A DNA stretch of 64,000 bases. Source: Ficedula albicollis. Lineage: Eukaryota > Chordata > Aves > Passeriformes > Muscicapidae. The position numbers and the translations under genes are program-made. Under the pieces are notes generated by a model. That model searched no databases, was not told the origin of the DNA, and saw only the letters and a program-made list of their open reading frames with translations. Where the stretch lies: positions 1,560,350 through 1,624,349 of the forward strand of contig NC_021676.1 in assembly GCF_000247815.1 (NCBI RefSeq). The letters are read 5' to 3'. How positions within the stretch are numbered: position 1 is the first letter of the stretch; every line of letters begins with the position of its first letter. Shown here one piece after another: positions 24,241-35,150 of this stretch.

Positions 24241-24448
24241 CTTGATTCAAAGATTGTGATTCAAAGATTTTTTGACTCCATGATTTTGTGATTTTATGAT
24301 TTTTTTGATTCTGTGATTTGGCAAATCTGTGATTTGTGATTTTGTAATTCTGGGACTCTGTAATTCTGTGATTTGTGAGTTGGTAATTCTGTGATTTCTG
24401 ATTTTGTGATTCTGTGGTAGTGTGATTTGATGATTTTGTGACTGTGTG
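24215..24448. repeat. Degenerate short-period satellite grown from a CR1 tail
   Basis: Over 230 bp, variants of 'tgattctgtgatttg' and 'tgattttgtgattc' repeat with period around 8-11, beginning inside the CR1 3' tail 'attctgtgattctatga'. The seed octamer is still visible at the left end and units become more varied to the right. The minus strand reads as an NHRITESQN-type repeat in an open frame, which is compositional. Confidence 0.9.
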
Positions 24449-24449
24449 A

Positions 24450-26164
24450 TCCCCACCCTGCAGTGCCTGGAGGTCACTGCTCCCACCAATCTCCTGGTGC
24501 AGCTGCTCCTGTGAGCAATTCCAAACCTCTCCCAGCCCCAAACAGTCTGATTAGCAAAATTCTCTTATGCCAGGCCTGTTTGCTAATTTGGATCATTTAG
24601 CTGAGGAAGGCCCAGGCGAGGAAATCCAGCAGATTATAGGAATGTATTATGTGGAGTTATGAGGAATATTTTACCTTCCACAGGGAATGTTGGTGTGGAG
24701 AGGAAGGAGCAGCAGCTTCCAGCTGGTGGGACTCCAGACAGAAGCACAGATCTGCTTCTTGAGCCTGGCTGCCCAGGGAAATGAATATTCTGCTTTATCC
24801 TTGAGCAGGACACATCTGACTTCTGTCAGCTGCAGAACAGACAGCACCTGACCCAGCATGGAGCTGCATCCTCACAAACAGATGATTCTTGATTTAGCAT
24901 AACCTCTTTGGAGACAAAGTTACTCCCTCGAACACGTTCATAAATAAGATCTGGCAGAGAACATTTCTATGAGCTCAGCAGAATGTCTTCCCTGGACTCA
25001 GCATTTCTGGGCTGTGCTCACAGTTAATATCCCATGGAAGTGCAGCCTGAGTCCTTCAGACAGGCAGGGCTACACCCACTGCTAAAATTACAGAGATTTG
25101 GAAATTAACTCTTCTGTCTGAGCAGAAAGGCAGCAGGGCAAAGAAAGTGAGTGATCCTCTTCTCAAACTTTCCAGATGCAGAAAAAACGTGCTGAGATTT
25201 AAATTTTTTTTTTTTTAAAGTAGAGAGTAACTGCATTGATATTATATCCAGTTTAGGTGGCAATCCTGGACAGAAGCTTTTTAAATACTTCTAACCATTA
25301 TTGGGCACAAACTGCTTCTTTCATCAATGCCAGTTATATGCTATTTTTAATCTCTATATTAAATATTATCTGATTTTTCTATTGTATCTACAACATTTAT
25401 TAACACAGCCATCTAAAGTTAGCAACATAAATTATGGGTTTTGTGCTAAGATTGTGAAAAACGTACAAGTGTTTACTGCAGCTGCTGTGCCTTGCACCTC
25501 CTCACAGTATTCTGATTTACTGTGTAATTTTTCTCAGAAGATCCCTTAGCATAAGGGTAAGCAATTTTGCACCATACCTATGTCATGTTTTGTTGAATCC
25601 ACATCAAGATGCCAATGCCCTGCAGCACCTGGAAATGTGCACTGATCTTCTGCAACACCAGTTTGAGCTCTTCAAGACTGAAATTGATTTTTCTCAAAGT
25701 GGCATGTGAAGGTACAAAGTGTACCCAGTGATCCATAGCACAAATGAGTGTAACAATAGCAGTCTCAGTCGTTGAAGAAGCAGTAACTTTTTAAGTCTTT
25801 GCAAGCACCAGTGCAAGAAAAAACAGAGTGTAGTGAAGAATTTATCTTGTAAAATGCCAGGCAGTCAAGTTGTTTTACTGCTGCTGCAGGCTATTGTCAG
25901 AGCTGCTAAGTAAATGGTAGGAGTAGTTTTCTTTAATTGGAAAGAGCTGGGATACCATGGTGATGTGCTTTTTATAGCACCCCAACACAAACAGATAAGC
26001 CAGGACCCCTGAGCTCAGGCATGGTTTGAGTTCAGGGCTGGCTGAGAAAGGCTCAGATCCTCCTCTGAAGACTGAAATAATCTCTCCTTGCTCTGCCCAC
26101 CTCACAGTCCTGTCTGCAGGCTGAAGGGAAGGCAGGCAGGAGCCAGAATTTGCACACAGAGCCC
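24450..26164. other. Gene-less stretch
   Basis: No identifiable gene. It is AT-rich with a T run at 25205-25217. Short frames only. Confidence 0.55.
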
Positions 26165-26646
26165 ATGAACAGCAAAGTTTTCACTGCCACAATGTCCCAA
26201 AATAAACACCCAAGTATTAAAACAATTAATGTTTCTACCTGCACTGGCTCCTGCAGGGTCCAAGCTTTAAAAAGCCTGTTGACTTCTCATTAAATGTGTG
26301 TAACTGTAGGAGAATTTTCACAAGCCCAAGCAGAGGTGGCACCTCAGTGAATAAAAGAATTTCCACATTGCAACACCTGAGATAACAGATCTTTGCAGTT
26401 ACAAGATGAACAGCAAAGTTTTCACTGCCACAATGTCCCAAAATAAACACCCAAGTATTAAAACAATTAATGTTTCTACCTGCACTGGCTCCTGCAGGGT
26501 CCAAGCTTTAAAAAGCCTGTTGACTTCTCATTAAATGTGTGTAACTGTAGGAGAATTTTCACAAGCCCAAGCAGAGGTGGCACCTCAGTGAATAAAAGAA
26601 TTTCCACATTGCAACACCTGAGATAACAGATCTTTGCAGTTACAAG
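26165..26646. repeat. 241-bp tandem duplication, two near-identical copies
   Basis: The block 26165-26405 (starting 'atgaacagcaaagttttcac', ending 'tttgcagttacaag') is repeated as 26406-26646. I saw no substitutions when reading the two side by side. The copies abut without spacer. Such identity implies a very recent event or an assembly duplication. Confidence 0.95.
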
Positions 26647-26859
26647 TGAAAAGTGACCTTTGCAGTTTTTTTTTTTTCTCAGGCAATGCGTATTTCTGTC
26701 TTTTTTTCTCCTGCTTACAAAAAAGGATTGTAAAAAGTTAGAGTTTGACTTTCTAGAACAGTTCTCAGAAGGCCATTTGAGGTGAGCAGGCGCAGATGCT
26801 TGGCATTTTTAAAATTCAAATATAAACAAGGAAGAGTATGTGAGGTCTGTCAGGTCCTG

Positions 26860-26955
26860 GATTAAATTCCAGCACTGAGGAAAGGACTTGGAGGTGCTGT
26901 GGTCAGGGAGCTGAACCTGAGCTGTTCTTGAACCCAGCTGGAGGAACAACCATTC
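26860..26955 (+). mobile_element. Possible CR1 LINE fragment (internal 3' region)
   Basis: 'gaggaaaggacttggaggtg', 'ggtcagggagctgaacctga' and 'gctgttcttgaacccagctgg' resemble the diverged CR1 stretch '…aaaggacctgggggtgctgg…agctgaacatgagccag…'. It is short and decayed, so chance similarity is possible. Confidence 0.4.
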
Positions 26956-27362
26956 CCCTCTCACAGCACCAGAGTCCGAATGTGTTTTCTTTTGCATCCA
27001 ACTGATGAGAGTGCTAGCTGCTCACTCAGGATCTGTAACACAGGGAATTGTTTCTCACCAACCTCACCTGCTCAAAACTGGTTATAAAATACTGGGAGTT
27101 AAATGGGACATTTGTATGAAATCTGAAAAAATCAGTGTCAGTCGTACAGACAGGAAAACAGAATAAACTGAGCCCAACTTTGAAGGCTCAGGCTGTGTCA
27201 ACACCAAGTTTGTGCTGTTCTGACAGATTTATATGGAAATGAGTGTTAGTAAATTACAAAGATGATTTCAGATAAGATATCATTTCCTTAAAACTCTAAT
27301 GGCATGTGTAGTTTTAAAGAACAGATTATGTCTAATTATGTCCCTTGCTTGCAGCCACTTAC

Positions 27363-27482
27363 CTTTTGAAATGATGCAGCTGCTGATAAAGACAATTTCA
27401 GTGTGGCTGTTGGGGGAACAGCTCCAGTTGTGGCTGTGATTCCTGGAGTCCTTCAGGCTCTGATGCCGAACAGTTTCTGATT
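27363..27482 (-). other. Candidate spliced exon, minus strand (120 nt)
   Basis: On the minus strand a pyrimidine-rich acceptor (ctcatttactctttctgtgagcag) precedes 120 nt that end in TTTCAAAAG|GTAAGTGG, a near-ideal donor. One of the three frames is open through the whole exon (39 codons, beginning SETVRHQSLKDSRN). The other two contain stops. The peptide matches nothing I recognise, so this could be an exon of an unknown gene, a lncRNA exon or a coincidence of good splice sites. Confidence 0.25.
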
Positions 27483-27499
27483 CTGCTCACAGAAAGAGT

Positions 27500-29612
27500 A
27501 AATGAGGATTAGATTTCAGCAATTTCCTCTGGCTGTGGTTAATTGAACAGAGTTCAAGGGGTTCATGGGCATGGAGGGAATTCTGCCACATTCCCAGCTC
27601 AGATCCCTGGGATGGGGAGCACTGCTTTGGAAAAGGCCCTGCATCCCAAATTCAGAGATATTAATAGACTGCTTCACTTTTACTAAAAGGAGAGCTGGTA
27701 ACACAGCCTTACTTTTAAATTATGGCTTGTTAGGCCTATTTCTTAATGTGATTAATGGCACATCAGTGCTCAGAGCACGGGACATTCATCAGCAGAGCCC
27801 TGTGCCCTCAGCACAGGTGTTGAGGGAATTCCAGAACGTTACAACACCAAGTTCTGCTGGTTCTACCTGGCTCTGAAATGACAAATCACCAAAGAACAGA
27901 AACCATTACCATCTTGAAGCAGGAATTAATTGGTGTGTATTTAGTGAGAAGTGTTTTCCTCTAAAGTTGCAAGGATTCCATAAACCCATATGTGCAGGGT
28001 ATGTGACTGTAAATATGAACACAGGAAAAGCTAGATAGGAATAATTCAAATTTAAACATTTTCCAGTGTAGAATGTGAGACAACAGGAAAATAATCTTTC
28101 TTGAAGAGAGAAACCAGCTTTGGTCAAGGTTTTCTCAATGGAAGAAACATGTTCTGAATCTTGAGTTAACAATTTAGACAGAGAGAGAGCTGATGTGTAG
28201 AATATTGACCAAGGGCATATTCCATATAAAATACAATAATAATACAACTTACTTCTCAGCATTTCTGTAACTAGAGCATGAATGATCAGTTCTCAAAATC
28301 AGTCACAAATTACAAAAAACACCCAAAGAAATGACTGTCCACAGAGAACACTGCTGATAACACTGAGAAGCAGAGCAGGTAAGCCAAAGACCCTGAGGAC
28401 AAAAGCCCTCAAAATTCTGAGAGAAACGGAAAAAAGCCTGAAAAGCAAACAGAGGCAGGGAGTCTTGGTCTCTAAAATCTAAAGATGGCTGTGAAATTCA
28501 GCAATTAATTAGAAATAATGCAAGCAGAACTTACTACCTTTTGTAACATCTGTGCATCTCAGAACATTTTTGATCAAATATCACACTTTCACATTTGTTT
28601 CTTGTTTTACCAGGAGTCATGAGTGACTTCTGTTTTCTGCCTAGTTCTGTTCATTTTTTATCTTGCTTTTCTTCCCCAGCCTTGATTGTCTGTCTTGCTC
28701 TGTTATTTCATCTTCTCTTTCATGTATGCTGTAAATTCTCTGGAGTACTTGTTTCTTTGTTATAGGTCTACAGAGAGCCCTGAATAGCCCAGCCATGATC
28801 TAAAAAATGAGGGGATCTAAGTGATAGCATACAAATAAATGAATAAAATGTGTTTATTGCACTTACATCCCAATAGAAGTAGATGATTAATGGATACTAA
28901 ACACTGATTTTATTAATTTATAAAAAAAAAAAAGAGGGGAATCTTGTTGATAAGCAAGTCTTGAAAAAAATATTTCTACACAATCTGTTGTAGCTATCTT
29001 CAGAAAAAACATCCTGGTTCTGCCTTCAAAAGCAGAACTATTCTGAAAGAATGAAAAATTAGGAAAAAAAAAAAAGAAGCTAATAATCTGTCCTGTCTAT
29101 CAAAAGGAGGCCTGTGAATTATGCAGTGCTTTAGTGCCCTGGCCATGGTGGAAGATTGAAGATTGACACTCTGGAATTGAAATTAAAGAGGTGTTGCAAT
29201 ATCTGCCATAAACCCCCATTTTTCATGGATCCAATTCATTCAGAACTGGCCATTATTAAATGGACATTTATATCAGAATGCAGAGTTTTTGTGAAACCTT
29301 CTGGGGCTGCTGCTGGAGAGAAGAACTGAGTGTGACCATTCCCAGCCGTGTTTCAGGTTGGGTTTGTGGAGAGCCTGTCAAACAGAGAATTTTAATTTCA
29401 TTTAACTATTTTAATAACTCTGCCATTCCATCCAACAGATCCCAGCCTGCTCTCAGAGCTCAGCTGAAACTCAAAGCTTTGGCCAACGTGGCTTTGTCTC
29501 CCATTTAAGAACATTTTGGCTTCCTGCATTCCTAACATGGTTCAACCCCAGGAAAGAAATAAATAAAAAAAAACAAAAAACAAACAACCTGGAATTTGTG
29601 AAAGATGAAATT
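27500..29612. other. Gene-less stretch
   Basis: No recognised gene. Contains A runs at 28921-28932 and 29064-29076 and otherwise plain AT-rich sequence. Confidence 0.5.
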
Positions 29613-29631
29613 AAAAAAAAAAAAAAAAAAA

Positions 29632-29729
<98 letters not shown>

Positions 29730-29738
29730 AAAAAAAAA
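29613..29738. repeat. Homopolymer block A21-C86-A19
   Basis: A runs from 29613 to 29633, then an unbroken C run at 29634-29719, then A from 29720 to 29738. The C tract is thus inserted within an A run. Polyproline and polyglycine frames here are artefacts. The right-hand A run and the following 132 bp are themselves repeated (next entry). Confidence 0.98.
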
Positions 29739-30018
29739 GGCAGCAAAAAGAAGACTCTGAAGTGCAAGTGCAGCTACACCATTGTCTTTGTGGAGGGACA
29801 GACCCAGCACAGTGAAAATCATCCCAGATCCCAGCAGAGTCCCAGCCCATCCCAGTGTCAGATTTCTGTAAAAAAAAAAAAAAAAAAGGCAGCAAAAAGA
29901 AGACTCTGAAGTGCAAGTGCAGCTACACCATTGTCTTTGTGGAGGGACAGACCCAGCACAGTGAAAATCATCCCAGATCCCAGCAGAGTCCCAGCCCATC
30001 CCAGTGTCAGATTTCTGT
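29739..30018. repeat. 149-bp tandem duplication (132 bp plus poly-A)
   Basis: 'ggcagcaaaaagaagactct' at 29739 to 'agatttctgta' (about 29870) recurs from 29888 to 30018. The first copy is followed by an A run of about 17 nt that mirrors the A run before it, so the unit is (A)n plus 132 bp. I found no mismatches apart from the last base or two. Together with the adjacent A/C/A block the region holds three A runs of similar length in front of, between and within copies. Confidence 0.95.
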
Positions 30019-30019
30019 G

Positions 30020-30944
30020 AATTGTGATGTTTGCTGGGTGACCTTGGTTGCTGTTTGAGGAGAATGCTTGAGGATGGCTGATCCTGTGTCAAAATACTGC
30101 TGGAGCAGCTCTCAAATGTGACATTTGATTTCTCATCTCTGTGCTGTTACTTTTGTGTGTTTCTAAACCTGACCTCCAAATTCATCCCCTTAAGAATTTC
30201 TAAAATAATGGCGTTCCATTAAGAATAATAATTGTTAAAAGTTTCCATGGTTTGTTTTGCCTTCTTAAAAACTACTTATAAAAGTGAAATTTCATCCTTT
30301 ATCTCACCTCTACCTTTGAGTTTTTTTTCTGCTCTTTAGAAATCAACAATCTGCTAATAATAGATACTTCACACAAGATGTGTTAAGTGGTGTTTTATAA
30401 GTGATGTTTCACAGCAATGGATTACTCACAACACTCCAGCCATCTAAATCAGAATACATTTTAACAAAGCAGTGGAAGATCACCTTTTTGGAGTTATTAT
30501 AAAGTTTGCATTTAACTTTTTGTCCATTTAACTTTATATTTCCATTTTCACTTAGTAGAACCTTCTAATAAATAAATACAGAACAAATCAGTACCTGCTT
30601 TAGACAAAGAAATTTTTGTTGACTTTCTAATGAAATTTTCATCTCTTCAAGCAACCACCCTCATGCAGAGAAAAGTGAAAGGAGAATTATCACAAATTTT
30701 TCTAAGGGTTCTGCCTATGATAAGTTACTTTTATTCATCATTTGGGAATAAAATGACAGATCTTGTAGCAGAATTTGGTTTATTTTTTTCCTCTCCTATT
30801 AAACTGTCCTTACCTGTTTTCAGTGCCTTTATTTGTGCTGGCCAACCTCTGACCAAGAGATTGGAGAAGTATTCAAGAATAAATGTGTTTGCCCTCTTGC
30901 TGTGGTCATCCTTTGGTTACAAACTGCCTGGCTGAGCCTTTCTG
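30020..30944. other. Gene-less stretch
   Basis: No gene recognised. AT-rich, with an open frame at 30630-30935 that runs into the minisatellite and has no domain. Confidence 0.5.
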
Positions 30945-32378
30945 TGACCCTCCAGGAGCAGAACTGGGGACAGCTCTATCACTGGGACCCTCCAGGAGCA
31001 GAATTTGGGGACAGCTCCATCACTCTGACACTCCAGAAGCAGAATCTGGGGACAGCTCCATCACTGGGACATTCCAGGAGCAGAATTTGGGGACAGCTCC
31101 ATCACTGGGACCCTCCAGGAGCAGAATTTGGGGACAGCTCCATCACTGGGACACTCCAGGAGCAGAATTTGGGGATAGCTCCATCACTGGGACCCTCCAG
31201 AGCAGAATTTGGGGACAGCTCTATCACTGGGACACTCCAGGAGCAGAATTTGGGGATAGCTCCATCACTGGGACCCTCCAGAGCAGAATTTGGGGACAGC
31301 TCTATCACTGGGACACTCCAGGAGCAGAACTGGGGACAGCTCCATCACTGGGACCCTCCAGGAGCAGAATTTGGGGACAGAGCTCTATCACTGGGACCCT
31401 CCAGGAGCAGAATTTGGGGACAGCTCCATCACTGGGACACTCCAGGAGCAGAATTTGGGGACAGCTCTATCACTGGGACATTCCAGGAGCAGAATTTGGG
31501 GACAGCTCCATCACTGGGACACTCCAGGAGCAGAATTTGGGGACAGCTCTATCACTGGGACCCTCCAGGAGCAGAATTTGGGGACAGCTCCACCACTGGG
31601 ACCCTCCAGGAGCAGAATTTGGGGACAGCTCTATCACTGGGACACTCCAAGAGCAGAATTTGGGGACAGCTCTATCACTGGGACACTCCAAGAGCAGAAT
31701 TTGGGGACAGCTCTATCACTGGGACACTCCAAGAGCAGAATTTGGGGACAGCTCTATCACTGGGACACTCCAAGAGCAGAATTTGGGGACAGCTCTATCA
31801 CTGGGACACTCCAAGAGCAGAATTTGGGGACAGCTCTATCACTGGGACACTCCAAGAGCAGAATTTGGGGACAGCTCTATCACTGGGACACTCCAAGAGC
31901 AGAATTTGGGGACAGCTCTATCACTGGGACACTCCAAGAGCAGAATTTGGGGACAGCTCTATCACTGGGACACTCCAAGAGCAGAATTTGGGGACAGCTC
32001 TATCACTGGGACACTCCAAGAGCAGAATTTGGGGACAGCTCTATCACTGGGACACTCCAAGAGCAGAATTTGGGGACAGCTCTATCACTGGGACACTCCA
32101 AGAGCAGAATTTGGGGACAGCTCTATCACTGGGACACTCCAAGAGCAGAATTTGGGGACAGCTCTATCACTGGGACAATCCAGGAGCAGAATCTGGGGAC
32201 AGCTCCACCACTGGGACCCTCCAAGAGCAGAATTTGGGGACAGCTCTATCACTGGGACACTCCAAGAGCAGAATTTGGGGACAGCTCTATCACTGGGACA
32301 TTCCAGGAGCAGAATCTGGGGACAGCTCTATCACTGGGACATTCCAGGAGCAGAATTTGGGGACAGCTCCATCACTGC
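30945..32378. repeat. 41-bp minisatellite, about 35 units
   Basis: The unit is 'gacactccaagagcagaatt' followed by 'tggggacagctctatcactgg'. The left third is heterogeneous (ccc/act/att after 'ga', ggagc versus agagc, units shortened by one or two bases, 'ctctg' variants). A block with unit starts every 41 bp from 31641 to 32133 comprises 13 identical units. The right end is heterogeneous again. With a 41-bp period and no stop in any register, all three plus-strand frames stay open for 400-530 codons. These are not genes. Confidence 0.98.
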
Positions 32379-32379
32379 C

Positions 32380-35150
32380 TGCTCCACATCTGTGCCATGG
32401 AAAGAGACTGCCTGGGAAATGAATTAGGCATGAGTCAGTTTTTATATCCCCATATAAAACAAATACAGAATAAATCAAATTATTGTTTAATATGCCTAAT
32501 TATCTTTTAATGTGTCTCCAGTCACATAGCATATGTCCTGTTTGGTCCTGTGAACATGTCATGTAGCTCCTAATGAGGAGAGATGGCACAACAAGTTCTT
32601 GCCAGACTCAGAATCCATGGCAAAAAAAATGAGTTAGAATATAGATTCCTGCTCCAAAACCTGTGTTAGCAGAGGTGTAATTCACTTGGAAAAGGGTGCA
32701 TTAATTAGAAATTCCTTCCTCTGAAAGCAGTGAATAATCCCTTTTGCTGATGAACATTTAGCAGAGAACCCTTGAGTTTGGAACCTCCTGAGCTCAGCTG
32801 CTCCCACCCCTGCTCAAGCAGACTTGGGCCAGTCTGGTTTTTATTTTCTCTGAGAATTCTCTTTCTCAGCCTGTCACAAACCTATTGCACCACCTTAGCT
32901 ACCAAAAAGTTGGTGTTCTTATATTTAAATTAAATTTCCTGCATCATGGTTTGTACTCACTGCTGCTCCTCCTGTCACAGGGCAGCACTGACATCTGATT
33001 GTGGGTTTTTAAAGGAACTTAATCCTAGTAATTGTTTATATAAAACAAAATCTTTAAAAGAAAATATTTGCACTTCTGAAAAATACAAAAGGCACTGTTT
33101 AATTCAAAGTGCCTTTTTACAACTGAATCCCTGATCTTGGTAGAACACAGCACTTTCAGAATGTGATATAACAACTTTCAGTGACAAATTTAGCACTAAA
33201 AAAGACTTTGAAAACCAGATGAAATTACAAAGATTATTTGGAAGTAATTTAATAATATTTGCTTGGATGTAGACAAAAATGGGATGTAATCCAAATGATT
33301 TTGTGGGCTAATATCACTGAGATAGCAACTTGCTGTTCAAGAGCACAGACTTAGTCATTAAAATCTGGATTAAGGGTTTCACTGCCTGACACACTTTGCC
33401 TGCCTGCACTCCAGCACCAGTTTCTGTATCCACACATGCACCCAGTCGGGCAACGTTTAATTTCCTCAGCTCTCCATTTTTAACGAGCCCGAGAGAAGGA
33501 ACCTGTTAAGTGCCTACAATATGTTCACCTTTCACAGTGCATAATAAAGTTAAACATGCTCTTAGAGCTCCTTCACTGCACACATCCTGGCACAGAAGTG
33601 AAGCCTTAATGGAGAGAATTCTGCTGCAGCTGCTGCTGGAAACATCCTCCCCTCTCAGGGAAGGAGAATTTCACCCCTGCACGTCCTGCCAGGCTCCAGG
33701 TGCTCCAGATCTCACCTTCTTCCAGCATCTGGGTGAACTTTCTGCCAAGTTAGATTCATGCATTGCACTCACTGCATTCAAAGATAATTTTCACTTGCTC
33801 CTTGCTGTTCTCAAGGAAATAACCAGCTCCATATGACTCATCGTTTTGTGGGAGTTCAATGCCAAGCCTGCTTGCACACAAAAGAAAATTACATAATTAC
33901 ACTGAATTTTGCAAATCAAAAACCTCTTTGTAATTGCCTTAAGATTATTTCATATTCCATTCTCAGAAGATGCTTTCCTGTGTAGCCATTTAGAAGGAAC
34001 ATTTATTACAAAAGTTAATTACAGTTTCTTAAAGAATTAAATAGGCTTTTTTGATCTTTTGGGGGTTTTTGGTTCCACAGAATATCTCTGCTACTCACAT
34101 GTCCAAATTTTGGGGTTATGTTTCAGTTTAGCCCATATTTTTGACAATCTGATTAAGGAAATGTTATTTAGTTTTCCTGTACATATATGTAATCAGTAAA
34201 AAAAAAATTTATTGAAGTGATATTGGGCAAAAAAATGCCAGACACTGCATCACTGCTGTTCTTAACAGTCTGAACTAATTTTAACTTCAGGAAAATACTT
34301 TAAAATGAAAAAGGAAGGGAAAAACTGCATAAACATTTCAAATAACATGATATTTCAACATACAGATGAAACAGACAAGACTTTCAATTGGAGGAAAGAA
34401 GGGCTGGGAAGAAAACAGATTTTTTAAAAAAATTTTCCACCTTCTTACATAATTTTGTGGGGCTTCTTGGAGTCCAACACTGCCAATCCAGAAATCAGCA
34501 GCTATTTCTGACATGTTATTTCCTAATTTAGCCACAGTCTGTCACTTGAATTTCTAGAGAAAGTTATTGTCTAGGAAAACTCAACTGGTAAAGGGGAGAA
34601 AAAACCCGAGAAAAATCCCTTCTAATTATTGCTATATCCATCTGGGGACTGACCAGAAACATCAAAAATCTCTCCTTATTTCTCTCAATAGAGAAGAACC
34701 AAAGAAAAGTCTCAGTTTGAACCCAGCTCTGCCTGGGTCCTGAGAATGTTCTTTACCAAAGGAATTTCTGGGCTCCAGGCAAGTGGGGAGAGGCAATAAA
34801 GGACTTCTCATAATTTAATAACCAGTCACAGAGTTCTGTTTAGGCAATTCTAATGCTTCAGAAAATTGGATTTGGATGAGGTCTCTGCACCTTAATTTCC
34901 TCTCCCTTTGCATTCCCCATAAAGGGCTGTTCCATAAAATACAGTTTCCTCTGCCCCTGCAGCCCCAGGTGTTTTATTGCCTGTGTGACCACAGAGCCCT
35001 GCTTGTGTTCCCAGAACAGGGCAGGAAATGCCTCATCTGACACTGCTGGGCTTTCACCCCAAAATGCTGGGATTTTATCCCACCTTTGGCACCCTCTGCA
35101 AAGCAGCTCTGCCTCTGCTCACCTTCCCCTGCACCTCCACACCTGGAAAA
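32380..35150. other. Gene-less stretch
   Basis: No identified gene. AT-rich unique sequence. A minus-strand donor GGAAGAAG|GTGAGATC (about 33,709) has only a weak acceptor upstream, so I do not call an exon. Confidence 0.5.

Noticed and set aside
30833..32510. Open frames of 529, 514 and 406 codons on the plus strand
   Set aside because: They are products of a stop-free 41-bp tandem repeat read in three registers, with the same unit in every frame. No promoter or splice context.
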